Shown: piece after piece, positions 1 through 5,984 of the stretch
How the letters are laid out: every line of letters starts with the position of its first letter
How positions within the stretch are numbered: the first letter of the stretch is position 1
Source of the DNA: Candidatus Rokuibacteriota bacterium
Lineage (GTDB): Bacteria; Methylomirabilota; Methylomirabilia; Rokubacteriales; CSP1-6
Length of the DNA: 11,823 nt
NCBI GenBank assembly: GCA_016179165.1
Contig: JACORX010000347.1
Location: forward strand, 1 to 11,823
Reading direction: 5' to 3'
Position numbers and translations under genes: made by a program
Notes under the pieces: model-generated
What the model was told of the DNA's origin: nothing
What the model saw: the letters and a program-made list of their open reading frames with translations, nothing else
The model's database searches: none

Positions 1-171
1 GCGGTGTCCCTCCAATGCCGCGAGGAGCTGTCCACCAAGGAGATTGCCGTGGTACTGCAGTTGTCGGAGGCGACGGTGCGGGTGCACCTGCACCGCGCGT
101 ACTCGGCGCTCAAGCGCCGGGTGGGAGACGCCAGCGGGGAGACGAAAAATGAGCAGGCTGCCGGAGGATGA
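1..171 (+). CDS. ECF-type RNA polymerase sigma factor, C-terminal fragment (region 4)
   Basis: The reading frame is open from the first base and ends at TGA 169-171, giving the last 56 residues of a protein whose start lies outside the window. The segment STKEIAVVLQLSEATVRVHL followed by HRAYSALKRR is a typical sigma region 4.2 helix-turn-helix, which contacts the -35 element of target promoters. In ECF sigma factors this region lies near the C-terminus, as here. The tail after the helix-turn-helix is short and Lys/Glu-rich. The next gene starts inside this one (23-nt overlap, with GGGGAG at 136-141 as its ribosome binding site), so the two are probably translationally coupled, as ECF sigma/anti-sigma pairs often are. 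Whether it is a full ECF sigma cannot be seen because region 2 is missing. A LuxR-type helix-turn-helix is the less likely alternative. Confidence 0.82.
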   Translation, partial: AVSLQCREELSTKEIAVVLQLSEATVRVHLHRAYSALKRRVGDASGETKNEQAAGG

Positions 172-538
172 GTTCAAGGATGTGATCGCGGAGCTCAGGC
201 GCACTGCGCCCGAGCCGCCGCCCGTGCACTGGGGCGCCTCCCTCGCCGAACTGCGCGAGAAGCTGGAGCGTCGCGGGAGCCGCGGCTGGGCCGGGTGGAG
301 CTGGCCGCTCCGTCCGTTCCAGATGGCCGTGGCGGCGGGTTTCGTCGCGGTGCTCGTCTATATCGGCCTGCCGGGCCACGGTCAGGTCCCGGGCGACCCG
401 GCCGTGATGGAGAACGCCATCCTGGCGAGTCGCCTCGACGTGATCGCCGACCTCGATGTGGTCCAGAAGCTCGACCTCCTCGAGGATTTCGACGTCATCG
501 AGCGCCTCGACAGCCTGCCGACGCGCGTCGAGGGATGA
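149..538 (+). CDS. Single-pass membrane protein in the anti-sigma position, with C-terminal hexapeptide repeats
   Basis: This 129-residue protein starts at ATG 149, inside the sigma gene and 7 nt after GGGGAG. An open frame extends upstream to 44, but it lies within sigma coding sequence and lacks a ribosome binding site. Residues 1-55 are charged and probably cytoplasmic. Residues 56-74 (PFQMAVAAGFVAVLVYIGL) form one membrane segment. The C-terminus would face the periplasm. Residues 96-125 hold five consecutive six-residue units with the pattern [L/F]-D-[V/L/S]-[I/V/L]-x-x. Position directly after an ECF sigma suggests an anti-sigma factor, but there is no cysteine in the protein, so the common zinc-binding anti-sigma fold is absent. 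I recognise no named domain. The anti-sigma role is inferred from gene order and membrane topology only. Confidence 0.7.
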   Translation: MSRLPEDEFKDVIAELRRTAPEPPPVHWGASLAELREKLERRGSRGWAGWSWPLRPFQMAVAAGFVAVLVYIGLPGHGQVPGDPAVMENAILASRLDVIADLDVVQKLDLLEDFDVIERLDSLPTRVEG

Positions 539-547
539 GCGGAACCC

Positions 548-868
548 ATGTCCCTCGTTCACTCCAGGCCCCACGGCCTGATCAGGTTGTCTCTTGCGGC
601 GCTGCTGAGCCTTGGGCCTGCGGCCGCGCGCGCCGCGGAGGCGCCCCCGGTGCCATGAACCACAGTGGCCAACAGTGACGAAATTGACGCCGCGATGCTC
701 CGCGGCCTCGAGGTCTTGAGCAACCCGAATTACGCTCGGGACCGCGAGATCGCGAAGCGCCTGAGCCTTTTCGAGCGTATGCGCATGTTGGACCAGATGA
801 CGAGCACCAAGCCGGCTCGGGAAGGCGCCACGACCCCCGCCGAACCGGCCAAAAGGGAGGTGAGGTGA
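548..868 (+). pseudogene. Small exported-protein locus interrupted by in-frame TGA
   Basis: ATG 548 lies 9 nt after the previous stop and opens a frame whose first 29 or so residues look like a Sec signal peptide: basic start, hydrophobic core LIRLSLAALLSLG, then a likely cut at ARA/AEA. The frame stops at TGA 656-658 after 36 codons. The same frame resumes at once and stays open to TGA 866-868, encoding an alpha-helical, charged segment (NSDEIDAAMLRGLEVL onward) of about 69 residues with a Thr/Pro/Ala-rich tail. Read through, the product would be 106 residues. The second part could start alone at GTG 665, but nothing like a ribosome binding site precedes it. The simplest reading is one gene with a nonsense change (CGA to TGA would do it) or a sequence error. 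No family recognised. It overlaps the strong ribosome binding site of the next gene. Confidence 0.5.
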
Positions 869-869
869 C

Positions 870-1580
870 ATGCCGACGGCCCGCTCGTGCGGCTGGCTCC
901 GCGCCCTGGCGCTGGCGGCCTGTCTGGCCGTCCCGACGGGCGCTGGGGCTCAGGCGCCCGCTTCGCCTCCCTCGAGCGCGCCGGCCCAGCCCGGCGATGC
1001 TCCCGTCAGCGGGCTCGAGCGCCTCCCGCCAGAAGAGCGTGCGCGGGCTGAGCGCAATCTCCGGAAGTGGAAGGAGATGACGCCAGAGCAAAGGCAGCGA
1101 GCCAGTGAGAACTACCGCCACTGGCAGAGCCTTTCGCCCGAGGAGCGGCAGAGCGCCCGGCAGAATCAGCAGCGGCTGCGCAGCATGTCGCCGGCCGACC
1201 GGGCTCGCGTCATAGAGGACTTCCACCGCTGGCAATCGCTGCCGGAGGACCGGAAGCGCCAGCTCGAGGCGGCGCACGAGCGCTTCCAGAAGCTGCCGCC
1301 CGAGCAGCGCCAGCGCATCGAGCGGAACGTGGAACGTTGGCGCCAGATGCCGCCCGAGCAGCGTGAGTCCATGGAGCGGAATGTGGAGCGCTGGCGCCAG
1401 ATGACTCCCGAGCAACGCCAGCAGGCCCGCGAGCAATACCGCCAGCGCCAATCCGGCCCAGGCCAGGCGCGTCCGGACGGCGAAGACCAGCCGGGAGGCG
1501 ATGCGCGGCCCGGCCGTCAGGTGGGGCCCGGAGGACCGGGCGGTCCCGGCGGTCCGCGCAGCCCTCAGCTGCCCCGATAG
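870..1580 (+). CDS. DUF3106-type exported repeat protein
   Basis: This 236-residue protein starts at ATG 870, 6 nt after GGGAGGTGA (855-863), a near-perfect Shine-Dalgarno. Residues 1-28 form a signal peptide ending in AGAQA, so the product should be periplasmic or exported. Residues 60-185 are seven tandem units of exactly 18 residues, each with a conserved W/F/L, then M/L, then S/T/P-P-E-x-R (for example RWRQMTPEQR), and a partial eighth unit to about 194. This PEQR-rich helical pattern is the hallmark of DUF3106. The last two full units are also near-identical in DNA (54-nt period, 1320-1427). Residues 195-236 are a Gly/Pro/Arg-rich disordered tail. Function is unknown; helical Arg/Glu-rich periplasmic proteins in sigma operons are often thought to act in envelope stress or metal sensing, but nothing here proves it. 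Confidence 0.88.
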   Translation: MPTARSCGWLRALALAACLAVPTGAGAQAPASPPSSAPAQPGDAPVSGLERLPPEERARAERNLRKWKEMTPEQRQRASENYRHWQSLSPEERQSARQNQQRLRSMSPADRARVIEDFHRWQSLPEDRKRQLEAAHERFQKLPPEQRQRIERNVERWRQMPPEQRESMERNVERWRQMTPEQRQQAREQYRQRQSGPGQARPDGEDQPGGDARPGRQVGPGGPGGPGGPRSPQLPR

Positions 1581-1622
1581 CAACAGCTCGGCCCGAAGTA
1601 CGGCGAAGCCAATCGGGATCGC

Positions 1623-1673
1623 GGCTTTACACCCCCAGCGGGCTTTACACTCGATGACGGGGTCGTGTAGCAT
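1623..1673 (+). promoter_or_regulatory. Candidate lysC promoter with 18-bp-spaced direct repeat
   Basis: GGCTTTACAC occurs at 1623-1632 and again at 1641-1650, an exact 10-bp direct repeat with an 18-bp period. The second TTTACA (1644-1649) could serve as a -35 box, followed 18 nt later by TAGCAT (1668-1673) as a -10 box. Transcription would then start at about 1680-1683, on or next to the lysC ATG. No Shine-Dalgarno precedes that ATG, which fits a leaderless message. The duplicated hexamer might also be a binding site or a second -35. This is by-eye matching in GC-rich DNA, so confidence is modest. Confidence 0.4.
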
Positions 1674-1682
1674 GACCCTCTC

Positions 1683-2912
1683 ATGGGCCAACTGATCGTC
1701 CAAAAATACGGCGGCTCGTCCGTCGCCGACCCCGAGAAGATCAAGAGCGTCGCCCGCCGGGTGGCCGAATCCGCGGCGAAAGGCCACCGGATGGTCGTGG
1801 TGGTCTCCGCCATGGGCAAGACGACTGACGCGCTCGTCGCTCTGGTGGACGCGGTCACGCCCGCCCCCGACCCGCGGGAGGTCGACATGGTCCTGGCCAC
1901 GGGCGAGCAGGTCACGATCGGCCTCCTCGCCATGGCGCTCCAGGCGATGGGCCGCCCCGCCTGCTCCTTCACCGGGCCGCAGGTCGGCATGGTCACCGAC
2001 GGCGTCCACACGCGGGCGCGTATCCGGCACATCACCGCCGAGCGCATCCACGCCGCCCTCGACGCCGGCAAGATCGTCGTCGTGGCGGGCTTCCAGGGTA
2101 TGACCGAATCGGGGGACGTCACGACGCTCGGGCGCGGCGGCTCGGATCTCACGGGCGTCGCGCTGGCGGCCGCGCTCAAGGCCGACGTCTGCGAGATCTT
2201 TACCGACGTCGACGGCGTCTACACCGCCGATCCCAACGTCGTGCCCGAGGCGCGCAAGCTCGCCCGCGTCTCCTACGACGAGATGCTCGAGATGGCCGCC
2301 CTCGGCGCCAAGGTGCTCCAGGCCCGCTCCGTCGAGTTCGCCAAGAAGTTCGCCGTCCCGGTGCACGTCCGCTCCACCTTCAAGCCGGACCCGGGCACGC
2401 TCGTGACCAGGGAGGATCACAGCATGGAAGACGTGGTGGTCACGGGCATTACCCACGACCGCGGTCAGGCGAAGCTCTCCATCCTGCGGGTGCCCGACCG
2501 CCCCGGCATCGCCAGCCTGGTCTTCGGGGGCCTCGCCAAGCAGAACATCGTCGTGGACATGATCGTCCAGAACATCGGGCGCGACGGCTCCACGGACATC
2601 TCGTTCACCCTGCCCCGCGGCGATCGCCAGCGGGCGGAGACCGTGCTGGCCGCCGTCGCCAAGGAGATCGGCGCCGACGGCGTGGCCGCCGACGACCGCA
2701 TCGCCAAGGTTTCCATCGTCGGCGTCGGCATGCGCAGCCACTCGGGTGTCGCCGCGCGCGTGTTCTCGACGCTGTCGAAGGAGAACATCAACATCCAGAT
2801 GATCTCGACCTCCGAGATCGCCGTCTCGTGCGTCATCGAGGACAAGTACGCCGAGCTCGCCGTGCGCGCGCTCCACGACGCCTTCGAGCTCGGAAAGGAA
2901 CCCGCGGCCTAG
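1683..2912 (+). CDS. lysC: Aspartokinase (aspartate kinase), ACT-regulated
   Basis: This 409-residue cytoplasmic enzyme phosphorylates aspartate with ATP, the first step to lysine, threonine, methionine and diaminopimelate. The N-terminus carries the kinase motif QKYGGSSVAD (7-16), and residues 145-160 hold the TTLGRGGSD signature of the amino-acid kinase fold. FTDVDGVYTADP (173-184) is also characteristic. From about residue 250 there are two ACT domains (LSILRVPDRPGIASLVF, then VSIVGVGMRSHSGVAARVFS) that bind feedback amino acids. Length matches the Bacillus subtilis LysC/Corynebacterium Ask class (about 408-421). The start is fixed by the conserved N-terminus, although no ribosome binding site precedes it. 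The gene stands alone in its transcription context; comEA follows after 147 bp. Identity is very sure. The effector (lysine, threonine or both) cannot be read from sequence by eye. Confidence 0.97.
   Translation: MGQLIVQKYGGSSVADPEKIKSVARRVAESAAKGHRMVVVVSAMGKTTDALVALVDAVTPAPDPREVDMVLATGEQVTIGLLAMALQAMGRPACSFTGPQVGMVTDGVHTRARIRHITAERIHAALDAGKIVVVAGFQGMTESGDVTTLGRGGSDLTGVALAAALKADVCEIFTDVDGVYTADPNVVPEARKLARVSYDEMLEMAALGAKVLQARSVEFAKKFAVPVHVRSTFKPDPGTLVTREDHSMEDVVVTGITHDRGQAKLSILRVPDRPGIASLVFGGLAKQNIVVDMIVQNIGRDGSTDISFTLPRGDRQRAETVLAAVAKEIGADGVAADDRIAKVSIVGVGMRSHSGVAARVFSTLSKENINIQMISTSEIAVSCVIEDKYAELAVRALHDAFELGKEPAA
2410..2426 (+). promoter_or_regulatory. Internal ribosome binding site and start in lysC
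   Basis: GGGAGG at 2410-2415 stands 8 nt before ATG 2424-2426, which is in frame and is lysC codon 248. The match to the anti-Shine-Dalgarno is far better than at the lysC start itself, which has none. The site falls exactly at the kinase/ACT boundary, where the beta-subunit start lies in the Bacillus and Corynebacterium aspartokinases. Confidence 0.55.
2424..2912 (+). CDS. lysC: Predicted aspartokinase beta (regulatory) subunit from internal start
   Basis: Translation from ATG 2424 would give a 162-residue protein consisting of just the two ACT domains of LysC. In Bacillus subtilis LysC and Corynebacterium glutamicum Ask, an in-frame internal start yields a beta subunit of about 160-172 residues that joins the full-length alpha chain in an alpha2-beta2 enzyme and carries the feedback sites. 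The length, boundary position and a well-spaced GGGAGG all match that arrangement. The internal initiation is a prediction. The same GGGAGG could be chance in a sequence rich in G, although a methionine exactly at the linker makes chance less attractive. Confidence 0.5.
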   Translation: MEDVVVTGITHDRGQAKLSILRVPDRPGIASLVFGGLAKQNIVVDMIVQNIGRDGSTDISFTLPRGDRQRAETVLAAVAKEIGADGVAADDRIAKVSIVGVGMRSHSGVAARVFSTLSKENINIQMISTSEIAVSCVIEDKYAELAVRALHDAFELGKEPAA

Positions 2913-3059
2913 GAGACCGTCCATGCCGGCCTTCGCCGCCTCGGCGTGACGCAACAAGGAGACGACAAGCATCACCCGCGCGGCGCTCACGCCGTCGCGC
3001 GCTGTATCTGATCTGCGACTCTAGAAGCGCGTGGGGGGAAGTGGCAGGCTGGGCGGGAG
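2913..3059. other. lysC-comEA intergenic region
   Basis: These 147 bp hold no clear promoter. Directly after the lysC stop, AGGAG (2911-2915) precedes ATG 2923 by 7 nt, opening an 8-codon frame that ends at TGA 2947; it may be chance or a tiny leader. CGCGCT (2998-3003) can pair with AGCGCG (3026-3031) around a 22-nt loop. There is no T-tract, so this is not a standard terminator. The comEA message may simply continue from lysC. Confidence 0.3.
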
Positions 3060-3533
3060 ATGACGTACTCGCGCCCTCAGCTGAAACTCCTGCTCGTGCT
3101 GGCCGCGGTGTTTCTTGCGGGCCTGGGTGTCCGCGAGTGGCGCGCGGGCTTCCCCGACGCCGCTGAGCGGCTCGAGCGCTTCGACCGCGAGGATCCGCCG
3201 CCGCCCCGCCCGCCCGCGCCCCGCGCCCGCGCGGCGCCGCGCTGGGCGGGCGCGCGACCGGACGCGCCCGCGAGCGCGGTCCAGCCTCCGCGACCGCGCG
3301 CAACCGCCGCCCAGCCCGCCCCGGTCACGGACCCCCGCCCGCTCGACCTCAACCACGCCAGCACGGACGAGATCTCCAGGCTGCCCGGCGTGGGCCCAAG
3401 CTTGGCGCGCCGGATTGTCGAGGAGCGCGATCGGCGCGGGCGCTTCGAGTCATCTGATAGCCTTCGGGGCATCCTGGGCATGGGGCCGAAGAAGCTCGCC
3501 GCGCTCCGTGTGTACGTGACGGTCGGCGAGTGA
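3060..3533 (+). CDS. comEA: ComEA-type helix-hairpin-helix DNA-binding protein
   Basis: This 157-residue protein has an N-terminal membrane anchor or uncleaved signal (QLKLLLVLAAVFLAGLGV, residues 7-24), a long Pro/Arg/Ala-rich linker (about 44-93) and a C-terminal ComEA domain (95-153). That domain has the expected LNHASTDEISRLPGVGPSLA opening and a second hairpin LGMGPKKLAALR, giving two helix-hairpin-helix motifs that grip the DNA backbone without sequence preference. ComEA is the periplasmic receptor that captures incoming double-stranded DNA in natural transformation. The start ATG 3060 is directly preceded by GGGAG with no spacer, so initiation may be weak or coupled to upstream translation. 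Its stop lies 1 nt before the comEC start, as in many comEA-comEC operons. The linker is longer and more basic than usual and may span the cell wall or bind DNA itself. Confidence 0.9.
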   Translation: MTYSRPQLKLLLVLAAVFLAGLGVREWRAGFPDAAERLERFDREDPPPPRPPAPRARAAPRWAGARPDAPASAVQPPRPRATAAQPAPVTDPRPLDLNHASTDEISRLPGVGPSLARRIVEERDRRGRFESSDSLRGILGMGPKKLAALRVYVTVGE

Positions 3534-3534
3534 C

Positions 3535-5910
3535 ATGAAGTGGCACGAGGCGCCGCTACTGCCCCTGTCGGCCGCGCTCGCGCTGGGCATCTCCTTGGGC
3601 ACGTGGGCGGCGGCGCCCGCCTGGCTCTTGATCCCAGGCGGACTCCTGGTCGCCGTTGGCGCGTGCGCGCTGGCGCTTGGGCGCGATGGCTCAGCGGCGG
3701 CGGTCCTCCTGACGCTCGCGGTCGTGCTGGGAGCGCTCCGCGCCGCCACCGGCCCGCTGCCCGCCGACCACATCGCCCGCGCGGCGCTCGCGCCTGTCGT
3801 CAGCGTCGAGGGGCGGCTCGCCGAGGAGCCGGTGCGGTGGGCGCCGGACCGTACGCGGCTGATCCTGGACGTAGACGGCCTCCTCGACGGGGACGACCGC
3901 CGATCGGCGTCGGGGCGACTCCAGGTAACGCTCTACGGTGAGACGGCCGCGGTGGGCGAAGGCCAGCGAGTCGCGGTCGGTCTCAGGCTCTCTCGCCCAC
4001 GCAGCTTCAGGAATCCCGGCGCCTTCGACTACCCCGCCTTCCTGCGGAGGGAAGGCATACTCCTCGTCGGCACCGGGAGCGCCGAGTCCCTCGTGCCGCT
4101 CACTCCCGACGAGCCGCCCTGGCCGGTGCGCGTCAAGCGCTGGGCCGTGGCGACCATTGGCGCCCACCTGCCGGACACGTCCGCCGCGCTGTTGGCGGGC
4201 CTGATCCTGGGTGAGAAGACACGGCTCCCCCGCGAGGCCGACGAGGCCTTCCGCCGCGCCGGCGTCTACCACATCCTCGCCGTCTCGGGCTTCAACGTGG
4301 CGCTCCTCGCGTCCTCCACTTTCTTCGTGCTTGCGGCGCTCGGCGTCCCGCGGCGCACCACCGCAGTCGCGGCGGGCGTGGCGCTGGCGGGCTTCGCCCT
4401 CGTCGTCGGCGGCCAGGCCTCCGTGCTCCGCGCCACCGTCATGGGGCTTCTTCTGCTGGCGGCCATGCTCCTGGACCGGGAGTCCCAGCTCATGAACGCG
4501 CTGGCGCTGGCCGCCCTGTTGCTCCTCGTCTGGCGCCCGGGCGATCTCTGGGACCCGGGCTTCCAGCTCTCCTTCGCCGCGACCGCTGGCATCATCTACC
4601 TGACGCCCGCCATCACGCGCTGGCTCGACGGGCGGGGCTGGCCGGGCTGGCTCGCGACGGCCGTGGCGGTGAGCGTGGGGGCGCAGGCGGCCGTGACGCC
4701 CGTCATGCTCGCCCACTTCAACCAGCTCTCGCTCGTCGGCATCGCGGCGAACCTGGTCGTGGTCCCGCTCGCCGCGGCGGGGACGACGCTCGGCATGCTG
4801 GCGCTCCTGGTCGCTCTCGCGAGCGCGGTCGCGGCCGACGTGCTCTTCCAGGCGCTGTCGCTGGTGCTTCTGGCCCTTCGCGCGACAGTCTGGGGCGCGG
4901 CTGCCGTCCCGGCAGCCATGGTCCACCTGCCGGCGCCCAGCTGGGCGGCAACCCTTGCCTGGTGCGGGGCGCTTGCGCTCGCGCCGGTCCTCGACACTCG
5001 GCGGTGGCCACGGGTTGCGGCCGCGGCCTGCCTCGCGGCCGCCCTCGCGCTGTCCGTCTGGCCCTGGGTGCGCCCGGGCGACGGGCGCCTTCGCGTCACC
5101 TTCCTCGACGTGGGCCAGGGCGACGCAGTGCTGGTCGAGCTGCCCGAGGGCCCGCGGCTCCTCGTGGACGGCGGCCCCGGCGGTGCCCGGCGCCTCGACG
5201 TGGGCGAGCGGGTGCTGGCGCCGTTCTTGTGGAACCGTCCCGCAGCCCGCGTGGACGCCGTGGCGGTCACTCATTCCGACTCGGACCACTCGGGCGGGCT
5301 TCGCGCAGTGCTCACGCGCTTCCGGGTAGGAGAGGTCTGGGAGAACGGGCGGTGGGGCCCGGGCAGCGAGGACACGCTGCGCGCCGTGGAGCGCTCGGGC
5401 GCCTGCCGCCGCACTCTCGTCGCGGGGCAGCGGATCTGGCTCGGCGCGGCGCTCCTGACCGTGCTGAACCCGGACGGCACGCGGCCGCTCGACGAGCCCG
5501 CGCCCATGGGAGACAACGACGAATCGCTGGTACTGCGGCTCGACTGGCGGGGCTTCTCGCTGCTCTTGACGGGCGACCTCGGCCGCCCCGGCGAGGAGCG
5601 CGTCCTGGCTTCGCACGCCCCCGTGCGTGCGCTCGCCCTCAAGGTCGCCCACCACGGCAGCCGGTTCTCGTCCGGCGAAGAGTTTCTCGCCGCCACGCGG
5701 GCGGCCGTGGCCGTGATCTCCGTCGGGGCGCGCAACCCGTTTCGCCATCCGACGCCCGAGGCTCTCGGCCGGCTCGAGGCGACCGGAGCCCGCATCTACC
5801 GGACGGACAGGGACGGCGCGGTCATCCTCGAAACCGACGGCGCCACGCTGTGGATCACCCGCTGGGCCTCGGGCACGGTCGAGCGCTTCGAGCTCGACCC
5901 GGAGCGGTAG
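3535..5910 (+). CDS. comEC: ComEC/Rec2 DNA internalisation channel
   Basis: This 791-residue multi-pass inner-membrane protein carries single-stranded transforming DNA into the cytoplasm. The N-terminal part has two or three membrane segments and a DUF4131-like soluble domain (about 80-190). The Competence domain follows (about 205-490), with the family stretch AFRRAGVYHILAVSGFNVAL and many membrane helices. The C-terminus is a metallo-beta-lactamase-like domain: VTFLDVGQGDAVLVELPEG starts at residue 521, metal-binding THSDSDHSGG is at 579-588 (H580, D582, D584, H585), LLTGDL has D681, and VAHHGS has H706 and H707. All key metal ligands seen in ComEC proteins that may act as the strand-degrading nuclease are retained. 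Length is normal for the three-domain form. The start ATG is 1 nt after the comEA stop. Nothing suggests decay, so DNA uptake is probably functional if pilus genes exist elsewhere. Confidence 0.95.
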   Translation: MKWHEAPLLPLSAALALGISLGTWAAAPAWLLIPGGLLVAVGACALALGRDGSAAAVLLTLAVVLGALRAATGPLPADHIARAALAPVVSVEGRLAEEPVRWAPDRTRLILDVDGLLDGDDRRSASGRLQVTLYGETAAVGEGQRVAVGLRLSRPRSFRNPGAFDYPAFLRREGILLVGTGSAESLVPLTPDEPPWPVRVKRWAVATIGAHLPDTSAALLAGLILGEKTRLPREADEAFRRAGVYHILAVSGFNVALLASSTFFVLAALGVPRRTTAVAAGVALAGFALVVGGQASVLRATVMGLLLLAAMLLDRESQLMNALALAALLLLVWRPGDLWDPGFQLSFAATAGIIYLTPAITRWLDGRGWPGWLATAVAVSVGAQAAVTPVMLAHFNQLSLVGIAANLVVVPLAAAGTTLGMLALLVALASAVAADVLFQALSLVLLALRATVWGAAAVPAAMVHLPAPSWAATLAWCGALALAPVLDTRRWPRVAAAACLAAALALSVWPWVRPGDGRLRVTFLDVGQGDAVLVELPEGPRLLVDGGPGGARRLDVGERVLAPFLWNRPAARVDAVAVTHSDSDHSGGLRAVLTRFRVGEVWENGRWGPGSEDTLRAVERSGACRRTLVAGQRIWLGAALLTVLNPDGTRPLDEPAPMGDNDESLVLRLDWRGFSLLLTGDLGRPGEERVLASHAPVRALALKVAHHGSRFSSGEEFLAATRAAVAVISVGARNPFRHPTPEALGRLEATGARIYRTDRDGAVILETDGATLWITRWASGTVERFELDPER

Positions 5911-5924
5911 GGCTTAAACGCACT

Positions 5925-5955
5925 GCGGCCCCCGATCAACCGTCTCGGGGGCCGC
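5925..5955. terminator. Hairpin between convergent comEC and rpoA
   Basis: GCGGCCCCCGA (5925-5935) and TCGGGGGCCGC (5945-5955) form a perfect 11-bp stem with a 9-nt loop, placed 14 nt after the comEC stop and 29 nt after the rpoA stop on the other strand. Position and stability suggest a shared two-way transcription end. Neither side has a proper T-run (rpoA side: GCGTTTAAG), so termination may depend on Rho or other factors. Confidence 0.6.
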
Positions 5956-5984
5956 GGCGGGACGCGCGAGTGCCGGGAGGAGGC

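Noticed and set aside
44..148. Upstream extension of the membrane protein to ATG 44
   Set aside because: This stretch codes for the sigma factor helix-turn-helix in another frame, and ATG 149 has a well-spaced GGGGAG.
656..700. Possible selenocysteine codon at TGA 656
   Set aside because: The TGA falls right after a signal peptide cut site, and the only near hairpin (CCAC-A-GTGG) has a one-base loop, unlike a bacterial SECIS. A nonsense change is simpler.
582..2990. 802-codon open frame on the minus strand
   Set aside because: It lies opposite the DUF3106 gene and lysC, is low-complexity Arg/His/Asp/Gly-rich, and has no recognisable domain. It is an antisense by-product of high GC.
3691..5748. 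685-codon minus-strand frame and the 721-codon plus-strand frame at 4962-7127
   Set aside because: Both overlap well-supported comEC or rpoA coding sequence, show biased shadow composition, and contain no domain.
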